Assembly (NCBI GenBank): GCA_910587335.1
Contig: CAJUMG010000004.1
Location: forward strand, 74,549-123,560
From: an uncultured Oscillospiraceae bacterium
Lineage (GTDB): Bacteria; Bacillota; Clostridia; Oscillospirales; Ruminococcaceae
Direction of reading: 5' to 3'
Length of the DNA stretch: 49,012 nt
This document shows, in pieces, positions 24,887-30,649 of the stretch. The notes below the pieces were generated by a model, which was given only the letters and a program-made list of their open reading frames with translations, ran no database searches and was not told the origin of the DNA. The position numbers were made by a program, and so were the translations under genes. Positions within the stretch are counted from its first letter, which is position 1. Each line of letters starts with the position of its first letter.

Positions 24887-24966
24887 CTTCTGTTCCCCCT
24901 TTGCTGTAGCAGGCAGAGAAATTTTGCCCGCTTGCAGCCTTTAACAGATTGGGGACAGATTTTCTT

Positions 24967-25242
24967 CTATCTGTGGGACAGTCCGGAAAATCCCCCCGAT
25001 ACAGGTATATGCACCGGGCGGACAAGGATATGCGCCGCATCCTGTGCGCGAATCGCCAGCGCGCTCCCCCTCACCATATAAATAGAAGGATCTCCAAGCG
25101 GCGCCTGTCTCTTTCGGCAAATGCGGGTCCCCTCTGTGACTCCCATCTCCCGCAGACGAAGGCTCAGCCGGTTCTCCTCTTCCATTTTTAAAACCACCGC
25201 TTCTTCTCCCAGCGGCAGCCGATGTAGCGGCCATTCTCCCAT
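24967..25242 (-). CDS. feoA: FeoA domain protein
   Basis: A 91-residue SH3-fold FeoA protein, partner of FeoB. LPLGEEAVVLKMEEENRLS and LRLREMGVTEGTRICRKRQA, then GSALAIRAQDAAHILV, match the family. ATG at 25240-25242 follows AAGGAG at nine bases; the open frame runs to 25356 but the extra text is not family-like. First gene of feoA-feoB. Confidence 0.93.
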   Translation of the reverse strand: MGEWPLHRLPLGEEAVVLKMEEENRLSLRLREMGVTEGTRICRKRQAPLGDPSIYMVRGSALAIRAQDAAHILVRPVHIPVSGGFSGLSHR

Positions 25243-25275
25243 CTGTAATCTCTCCTTTTCCATTGCTGATTTTAG

Positions 25276-25305
25276 TATATACCAATCCGGCAAAATCGGT
25301 CCCAA
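25276..25305 (-). promoter_or_regulatory. Probable promoter of feoA-feoB
   Basis: Minus strand: -35 TTGGGA (25300-25305), 18-base spacer, -10 TATATA (25276-25281) with TGG extension. Moderate match. No obvious Fur or DtxR box was picked out. Confidence 0.4.
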
Positions 25306-25402
25306 CAGCTCGTCTATCCGCTTGACAGCATGCCTGGGCCCTACTAAAAAAGTCAACGGCAGTATGCGCCAAATCGCCGGCTTTTATTCCGAAAAAACGT
25401 AC

Positions 25403-25422
25403 AAAAAAGGGGCCGCCGCCCC
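25403..25422 (-). terminator. Rho-independent terminator after metH
   Basis: Minus strand: GGGGC, tetraloop GGCG, GCCCC, then six T. It lies 50 bases past the metH stop. Confidence 0.88.
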
Positions 25423-25471
25423 CGAGACGGATGACCCTTTTTTCCTTGAACCGGTTTTCGGACCAAAGACT

Positions 25472-27880
25472 CTATTTTGTTTTTCCAAGAATCCTTTCCG
25501 CGTACCGGACAGTTTCCATGGCGTTTTTGGCGTAATAATCCGCGCCGATCATGTCCGCATATTCCTGGGTGAGTACCGCTCCTCCCACCACGACTTTGCA
25601 GTCCGGCTTTTTCTCACGCAAAAGCCGCGCTGTCTGCTCCATGGCCGGGACGGTGGTGGTCATCAGCGCGGAAAGTCCCACCAACCGGATATCCTTTTCC
25701 AATGCAGCTTGCAGAATTTTTTCCGGCGGCACATCCCGCCCCAGATCCACCACCGGATAGCCGTAATTTTCCAGCAGCACCTTTACAATATTCTTGCCAA
25801 TGTCGTGAATGTCTCCCTTCACCGTGGCCAAGATCACCGCGGACCCCTTTTCCGAAGAGGCCGGCATGGTTTTTCGCACCTCGTCAAAGGCCGCTTTCGC
25901 CGCTTCGGCGCTCATGAGAAGCTGCGGCAAAAACACGGTCTTTTCCTCAAAGCCCCGTCCCACCGTATCCAGCGCCGGAATAATCTGCTCGTTGATGACC
26001 GCAAGCCCATCCGCCTTTTCCAGCTCCTTGGCTGCCAAAAGGGCCGCCGCCTCCCGCAAACCGCGCACAATAGCGGACTGCAAGCCCTCTGCCTCTGTCA
26101 CCGGACTTTTTGCCGGCGAAGCGTCGCTAATCTGGGATACGAGATTTTGGGCAAAGCCAATATACCGCTGACAGTTGGGGTCCTGACCGGACAGCGCCAA
26201 AAAACAATGGTATGCCTTCTGCATCTCCGCCGAAAAGGGATTTAGAATCGCCGCGTCCAATCCCCGGGACAACGCCAGGGTAAAAAAGGCGGCGGTGATA
26301 AATTCCCGGTTGGGAAGGCCAAAGGATACGTTGGAGACACCCAGCAAACACCGAACACCCAGCCGCTCTTTCAGCAGACCGATGGTATCCAGCGTCACCT
26401 GTGCCGCCTGATTGTCCGAAGAAATGGTCATGGCCAGCGGGTCGAAGATCAGATCCTCCGGCCCGATCCCATAGCTCGCCGCCTCTTCCAAAATCCGCTG
26501 GGCCACCTTTAGCCGCCCCTGGGCCGAATCGGGGATCCCCGATTCATCCAGCGTCAGACAGACGACCAGCCCTCCGTATCTTTGCACCAGCGGAAAGACC
26601 GCATCCATGCTCTCCTGTTTGCCGCTTACCGAATTGATCATCGGTTTGCCGTTGTAAATCCGCATGGCCCGTTCCATCGCTTCAGGATTTGCGGTATCCA
26701 GCTGGAGCGGCAGGCTGGTTACCGCCTGTAGCTCCCGCACACATTCGGTCAGCATCGCCGCTTCGTCGATCTCCGGCAGGCCTACATTGACGTCCAGCAC
26801 CTGCGCGCCCTTGTCCTGCTGGGCAATCGCCTCCCGCAGAACATAGGAAATATCATGGGCGCGCAGCGCTTCCTTGCATTTTTTCTTGCCGGTGGGGTTA
26901 ATCCGCTCCCCAATTAAAACCGGGCCTGCGCCGAATTCCACCGTCTGCCCATAGGAACTGACGACCGACCGACCTTTTCTGCTCAGCGGGACCGGCTCCA
27001 CCCCTTTGGTGGCGGCAACCATCTTCCGGATAAAATCCGCGTCGGTGCCGCAGCATCCGCCGATCACCCGCGCACCCTGCCGGACCATCTGTTCCATCAC
27101 CGCGGCAAAATGATCCGCATCCACATCATATACCGTCTGCCCGTTCTGGGTGTGGGGCATTCCCGCGTTGGGCTTTACCAGCAGCGGAAGCGAGGTACAC
27201 GCTGCCAGTCTCGGCAGAATTTTGAGCATCTGGTCCGGACCTAAAGAACAGTTTATCCCGATTACATCTGCCCGCAGCCCCTCTAATAAGGCCGTCATCG
27301 CCTCCGGCTGCGCGCCGGTCATCAGCTTGGCGGTCTCGTCATACACGCAGCTGACAAAAACCGGCAGATTCGAATGCTCCTTGGCCGCCAGAACTGCGGC
27401 TTTTGTCTCGTAAGCGTCGTTCATCGTCTCAATCAGGATGAAATCGGCCCCCACCGCCGTACCAGCCTGCACAATTTCCGCAAACAAATCCACCGCCGAT
27501 TCAAAGGGAAGATCACCCAGCGGCTCCAGCATTCTGCCCAAGGGGCCGATATCCAGCCCCACAAACCGGTTTTCCTGACCGCCTTTTGCGGTGTCCCGCG
27601 CCTCCTTCGCACAGCGGACCGCCGCCTGTACAATCTCCACCAGCGCGGGACGGCCTTCCTTTCCGTCAAATTTCAGGCTGTTCGCCCCAAAGGTGTTGGT
27701 CACAATCGCGTGGCTGCCCGCCTCGAAATAAGAGCGCCCCAGCTCGATAATCCGCTGTGGATGCTTGATATTCCAAAGCTCCGGGAATTCGCCGGGCGCA
27801 AGACCCATCGCCTGCAAGGATGTGCCGGTCCCGCCATCCAAATAAAACAGTCCTTTTTTTACACATTCCATCACATTCAT
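25472..27880 (-). CDS. metH: Cobalamin-dependent methionine synthase (lacking the activation domain)
   Basis: An 802-residue protein with three of the four MetH modules. Homocysteine/zinc module about 1-290: DGGTGTSLQAMG, Cys ligands in GINCSLGP and GGCCGTDAD. Pterin (methyl-tetrahydrofolate) module about 310-570: LIGERINPTGKKK, VLDVNVGLPEID and LGVSNVSFGLP. Cobalamin module about 590-802: VKGDIHDIGKNIV carries the DxHxxG His that binds cobalt, followed by LVGLSAL and VGGAVLTQEYAD. The SAM-dependent reactivation domain is not fused; it is the separate gene immediately upstream, a known arrangement in Clostridia. ATG with AAAGGAG upstream. The operon order is metF, activation domain, metH, so methyl-THF production and use are linked. 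Confidence 0.96.
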   Translation of the reverse strand: MNVMECVKKGLFYLDGGTGTSLQAMGLAPGEFPELWNIKHPQRIIELGRSYFEAGSHAIVTNTFGANSLKFDGKEGRPALVEIVQAAVRCAKEARDTAKGGQENRFVGLDIGPLGRMLEPLGDLPFESAVDLFAEIVQAGTAVGADFILIETMNDAYETKAAVLAAKEHSNLPVFVSCVYDETAKLMTGAQPEAMTALLEGLRADVIGINCSLGPDQMLKILPRLAACTSLPLLVKPNAGMPHTQNGQTVYDVDADHFAAVMEQMVRQGARVIGGCCGTDADFIRKMVAATKGVEPVPLSRKGRSVVSSYGQTVEFGAGPVLIGERINPTGKKKCKEALRAHDISYVLREAIAQQDKGAQVLDVNVGLPEIDEAAMLTECVRELQAVTSLPLQLDTANPEAMERAMRIYNGKPMINSVSGKQESMDAVFPLVQRYGGLVVCLTLDESGIPDSAQGRLKVAQRILEEAASYGIGPEDLIFDPLAMTISSDNQAAQVTLDTIGLLKERLGVRCLLGVSNVSFGLPNREFITAAFFTLALSRGLDAAILNPFSAEMQKAYHCFLALSGQDPNCQRYIGFAQNLVSQISDASPAKSPVTEAEGLQSAIVRGLREAAALLAAKELEKADGLAVINEQIIPALDTVGRGFEEKTVFLPQLLMSAEAAKAAFDEVRKTMPASSEKGSAVILATVKGDIHDIGKNIVKVLLENYGYPVVDLGRDVPPEKILQAALEKDIRLVGLSALMTTTVPAMEQTARLLREKKPDCKVVVGGAVLTQEYADMIGADYYAKNAMETVRYAERILGKTK

Positions 27881-27895
27881 GGCGGTATACTCCTT

Positions 27896-28564
27896 TTATA
27901 ATCGAAATGTACAGTCCTCTTTATCACAGTCCCCGCAGTCGTGGAACCGCATCGTACAGCCGTCCGGCCCCATTCCCACAATGGCGGATACCGATTTTTG
28001 CGGCACCATCAGCAGCGTTTCGGATAAGACAATTCCCGCCTGTCGCTTGCTGTCCAATAGCTCTAGCAGCCGTATCTGAAAGGATAAGGGCAGGTCGCCA
28101 TAGCCGGGACTAAAGCGGGGACGCAGCCGCAAACCGGGATTTTCTTCCGCCCAGCCTTCGCAAAGCTGGTCACAAAGCGCCTCGATAGCGGCGGATCCCA
28201 TGGCGTCCAGCACCAGCGCCCGAGCGGGGGAGTGAACCCCCATTTGGCGGCGCTGCAAATCCACCTGCGTCCCCAAAGTCGCCGCAAAGAGAATCACCTT
28301 TTCGCAGCCGGACAAATTTTTCGCCAGGCTGGCGCTGGAAAGCTGTACCACACCGAAATCCACCGTCTCGCCATCTGTCCGGACCGGCAAAACGGTGTAG
28401 CAGGCCCGGCAGCGGACGGCGGACAAAAACGCCGGCATACATTCCTCCACCAGCGCGGCCACCGCCGGATCCGGCTCTGCCCTGCCCATCCCCAGATACC
28501 GAAAGATGTTCCGGGCCGGTACCGGCGGCAGCCCGGGAAACAGGCTATATACCGGGGCGGTCAC
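27896..28564 (-). CDS. Methionine synthase activation (reactivation) domain protein
   Basis: A 222-residue stand-alone version of the MetH C-terminal domain (Met_synt_B12). LRPRFSPGYGDLPLSFQ is the RxRxSPGYGD SAM-binding signature. SETLLMVPQKSVSAIVGMG matches the LTESxMMxPxxSVSG region. It should bind the cobalamin module of MetH and re-methylate inactive cob(II)alamin with SAM and an electron donor. A Cys-rich tail (CGDCDKEDC) is present, as often in the clostridial forms. GTG start overlaps the metF stop (GTGA), so it is translationally coupled; metH begins 15 bases after its stop. Confidence 0.92.
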   Translation of the reverse strand: MTAPVYSLFPGLPPVPARNIFRYLGMGRAEPDPAVAALVEECMPAFLSAVRCRACYTVLPVRTDGETVDFGVVQLSSASLAKNLSGCEKVILFAATLGTQVDLQRRQMGVHSPARALVLDAMGSAAIEALCDQLCEGWAEENPGLRLRPRFSPGYGDLPLSFQIRLLELLDSKRQAGIVLSETLLMVPQKSVSAIVGMGPDGCTMRFHDCGDCDKEDCTFRL

Positions 28565-29424
28565 TTGATAATCTCCGAAAGATTGCTTTGAATCTGCGCG
28601 GCTACCGACGCGTTGTTCATGGAATATACGTGGATTGCCGGAACATCATTGGCCAAAAGGTCAATAATCTGCTCCGAAGCGTAGATGATCCCCGCCTGCT
28701 TCATGGCGGCAGGGGTGCTCCCGAACCGGTCCAGCAGATAGCGGAATCGCTGGGGCAGCGCCGTCCCGGACAGATCGGTAATTCGTTTAATCTGCTTAAG
28801 ATTGGTCACCGGCATAATGCCAGCCACCACCGGAACGGTGATTCCCGCCTCCCGGATCTTGTATAAAAAATTATAATAAATATTGTTGTCAAAAAACATT
28901 TGGGTGGTCAAAAATTCGCAACCCGCATCCACCTTTTCCTTTAGATGGGCGATATCCTCCGCCTGACTGGCGGATTCGGGGTGGCTTTCCGGATAGCAGG
29001 CCCCGCCAATGCAAAAGCCGCCGTAATTTTTGATTTCCCGGACCAGCTCGCTGGCATAGTGGTAGTCCCAGCCGGCCCGCGGCGCGTCCTTGTCCATATC
29101 CCCTCTTAGGGCCAGCACATTTTCAATTTTTGCTTTTTTCATTTCTTCCAGCTGCTTTCGAACACCCTGATGGGATGAATGGATACAGCTTAAATGCGCC
29201 AGTGTCGGCACGCCAAATTTCTCCTGCAAATGAGAGGAAATTTCCACCGTGTAGTCACTGGTTCCGCCGCCGGCGCCGTAGGTCACACTGATAAAGTCCG
29301 GCCTCAGCGACGCGATGCTTTCTGTCGCCTCCTGAATGGTCTGATAATGATCGCTTGTTTTTGGAGGAAAAACCTCGAAAGACAAGCAGGGCTTTTTCGC
29401 TTCGATTCGGTCGATGATTTTCAT
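28561..29424 (-). CDS. metF: Methylenetetrahydrofolate reductase
   Basis: A 287-residue MTHFR that reduces 5,10-methylene-THF to 5-methyl-THF, the methyl donor for MetH. Typical text: LSFEVFPPKT, FISVTYGAGGGT, HLSC, NVLALRGDMDKD, CEFLTTQMFFDN and VPVVAGIMPVTNL. Clostridial MetF often pairs with a MetV-like protein; none is seen here. ATG at 29422-29424 has GGGAAGG upstream; the frame runs open to 29490 but family members begin at KIIDR. First gene of the methionine operon. Confidence 0.96.
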   Translation of the reverse strand: MKIIDRIEAKKPCLSFEVFPPKTSDHYQTIQEATESIASLRPDFISVTYGAGGGTSDYTVEISSHLQEKFGVPTLAHLSCIHSSHQGVRKQLEEMKKAKIENVLALRGDMDKDAPRAGWDYHYASELVREIKNYGGFCIGGACYPESHPESASQAEDIAHLKEKVDAGCEFLTTQMFFDNNIYYNFLYKIREAGITVPVVAGIMPVTNLKQIKRITDLSGTALPQRFRYLLDRFGSTPAAMKQAGIIYASEQIIDLLANDVPAIHVYSMNNASVAAQIQSNLSEIIK

Positions 29425-29522
29425 GTTAAACCTTCCCTTACCCATAAGATGAAAAATGTGCGGTTTTTTGCTTCCAGAAAAATCCATCACTGCCTAATAA
29501 TAGAATAGAGAATGCTTCTTCC

Positions 29523-29550
29523 AGTATACAGCCTTCCCCATACTTTTCAC
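29523..29550 (-). promoter_or_regulatory. Weak candidate promoter for metF
   Basis: Minus strand: GTGAAA (29545-29550), 16-base spacer, TATACT (29523-29528). The -35 is poor, so the operon may depend on an activator or on readthrough from upstream. Confidence 0.3.
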
Positions 29551-29631
29551 GTGATGTTTCACCTGCAAGGACAAAATTTTTCGTCCCGGCGGCAGAAGGG
29601 CTGTGAGATTGGATGTCCCTATGCCCTATAG

Positions 29632-29649
29632 CAAAACAGTCCTGTTTTG
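29632..29649. repeat. 18-bp perfect inverted repeat ahead of metF
   Basis: CAAAACAG-TC-CTGTTTTG. Two-base centre and eight-base arms are typical of a dimeric repressor site. It lies about 210 bases upstream of metF and about 45 bases past the mini-gene terminator. Confidence 0.45.
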
Positions 29650-29694
29650 TGGGGGTAACAGCAGCAGCGAATTCCTTCCCCGTTTTCGAAAATG

Positions 29695-29736
29695 AAAAAG
29701 CGGACGGAAAAACACTCTTTGTTTTCCGCCCGCTTT
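29695..29736 (-). terminator. Rho-independent terminator after the 36-codon ORF
   Basis: Minus strand: AAAGCGGGCGGAAAAC pairs with GTTTTTCCGTCCGCTTT around AAAGAGT, followed by T-rich sequence. It lies about 30 bases past the ORF stop. The sequence GGACGG directly after the stop codon could alternatively pair with CCGTCC of its 3' arm. Confidence 0.8.
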
Positions 29737-29768
29737 ACCAATCGTTTATCTCAATCTCTCCCCGTCCT

Positions 29769-29879
29769 TTATAGCGAACGGCAGGAGCTGGAAGAGTAAA
29801 TCCTTTGGAGGGCGCAGAAAACCATATCCATGCTGCACATGCACAGACACATCTTGCGGCCCATCGTCAAAGAATACAT
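29769..29879 (-). CDS. Met/Cys-rich 36-residue ORF (candidate leader peptide or small protein)
   Basis: A short ORF with complete expression signals: -35/-10 (29922-29951), AAGGAG eight bases before the ATG at 29877-29879, and a terminator after its stop. The peptide begins MYSLTMGRKMCLCMCSMDMV, then continues through FCALQRIY to a Ser-rich end with one more Cys. It contains 6 Met and 5 Cys in 36 residues, with a dense block MCLCMCSMDM. It lies upstream, on the same strand, of the methionine operon metF-activation-metH. Such a composition would suit ribosome-mediated attenuation sensing methionine or cysteine. The alternative is an independent metal- or redox-related peptide, since a terminator and 270 bases separate it from metF. 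I know of no family for it. Confidence 0.55.
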   Translation of the reverse strand: MYSLTMGRKMCLCMCSMDMVFCALQRIYSSSSCRSL

Positions 29880-29921
29880 ATCGCCTTCTCCTTCTGTGTT
29901 TTTTCTTATTGATTCAGGGGG

Positions 29922-29951
29922 ATTGTACCATAGACCGCATTCCCCTGTCAA
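29922..29951 (-). promoter_or_regulatory. Promoter of the 36-codon ORF
   Basis: Minus strand: perfect -35 TTGACA (29946-29951), 18-base spacer, -10 TACAAT (29922-29927) with TGG extension. It overlaps the gap after the uracil-DNA glycosylase stop. Confidence 0.75.
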
Positions 29952-29977
29952 CCTTTTTTCTTTCCGACAAACGCCTT

Positions 29978-30556
29978 TTACAGCTCATATACTTCCGGGC
30001 ACAGCTGCCGGATTTTATCCCGCAGACCCAAAAAATCCTCCAGCGCGGCAGGCTTATTGGCGGGACTGCGCAAAAGCGCCGCCGGATGAAAGGTCCCCAT
30101 CATGTGAATGCCGCCCTTTTCCACCCATCGTCCATGCTCCTGGGTCACCTTAAACGCCGGATCAATGATCCGCGTGGCGCTGACCCGCCCCAGACAGACG
30201 ATGATCTTTGGCGACAGGATCCGTGTCTGCTCCCGCAGATAGTCAAGACAAGCCGCAATCTCCTCCGGCGAAGGATCGCGGTTTTCCGGCGGGCGGCATT
30301 TGACAATATTGGTAATGTAGATGTTCTTTTTCCGGTCCAAATCCACCACCGCCAGCATCTTGTCCAGTAGCTGGCCGCTGCGGCCCACAAAAGGCTCTCC
30401 CTGTTCATCCTCCATCCGGCCCGGCGCCTCTCCGATCAAAAGCACCTTGGTCCGCGGATTGCCCACACCCCAAACCGCCTGGGTGCGGGTGCGGCATAAT
30501 CCGCAGCGCTCGCACCTTTGCAAGCTGTCTTTCATCTGTTCCCATCCCTGTTCCAA
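29978..30556 (-). CDS. Family 4 (Fe-S) uracil-DNA glycosylase
   Basis: A 192-residue type-4 uracil-DNA glycosylase that removes uracil from DNA. Iron-sulfur Cys are seen in CERCGLC near the N-terminus, VKCRPP and AACLDYLRE. The catalytic motif is GEAPGRMEDEQGEPFVGRSG and the second motif is HPAALLRSP. Length is normal for the family. I chose the TTG at 30554-30556, seven bases after GGGGGAG; an ATG seven codons later is possible. It stands alone with its own -10 between the M56 terminator and the mini-gene promoter. Confidence 0.93.
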   Translation of the reverse strand: MEQGWEQMKDSLQRCERCGLCRTRTQAVWGVGNPRTKVLLIGEAPGRMEDEQGEPFVGRSGQLLDKMLAVVDLDRKKNIYITNIVKCRPPENRDPSPEEIAACLDYLREQTRILSPKIIVCLGRVSATRIIDPAFKVTQEHGRWVEKGGIHMMGTFHPAALLRSPANKPAALEDFLGLRDKIRQLCPEVYEL

Positions 30557-30580
30557 ATTCTCTCCCCCTTTTCTTCCCCT

Positions 30581-30586
30581 ATTATA
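30581..30586 (-). promoter_or_regulatory. Probable -10 for the uracil-DNA glycosylase gene
   Basis: Perfect TATAAT on the minus strand about 25 bases before the start codon. No convincing -35 at 16-18 bases. Confidence 0.4.
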
Positions 30587-30610
30587 CGGGATACCCCGGA
30601 GAAAATCCAG

Positions 30611-30646
30611 AAAAAAAGACCGGCTTTGACAAAGCCGGTCTTTTTT
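30611..30646. terminator. Bidirectional-looking terminator after the M56 gene
   Basis: Ten-base perfect stem GACCGGCTTT/AAAGCCGGTC with a three-base loop and T runs of six to seven on either strand. It starts four bases after the stop of the BlaR1-like gene. Confidence 0.93.
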
Positions 30647-30649
30647 CGC

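Larger units (their letters stand above)
29425..29768 (-). other. Leader region upstream of metF (no gene)
   Basis: Holds, in transcription order, a terminator (29695-29736), an 18-bp perfect palindrome (29632-29649), an imperfect GGACGAAAA/TTTTGTCC palindrome (about 29571-29588), and a weak promoter (29523-29550). I found no S-box, T-box or cobalamin riboswitch consensus. Confidence 0.5.

Noticed and set aside
25121..26245. 374-codon plus-strand open frame opposite metH and feoA
   Set aside because: Antisense to two firmly identified genes and without family features.
29425..29768. SAM (S-box), T-box or cobalamin riboswitch ahead of metF
   Set aside because: I looked for the conserved T-box GGTGGNACCGCG, the S-box core and the B12-box and saw none.
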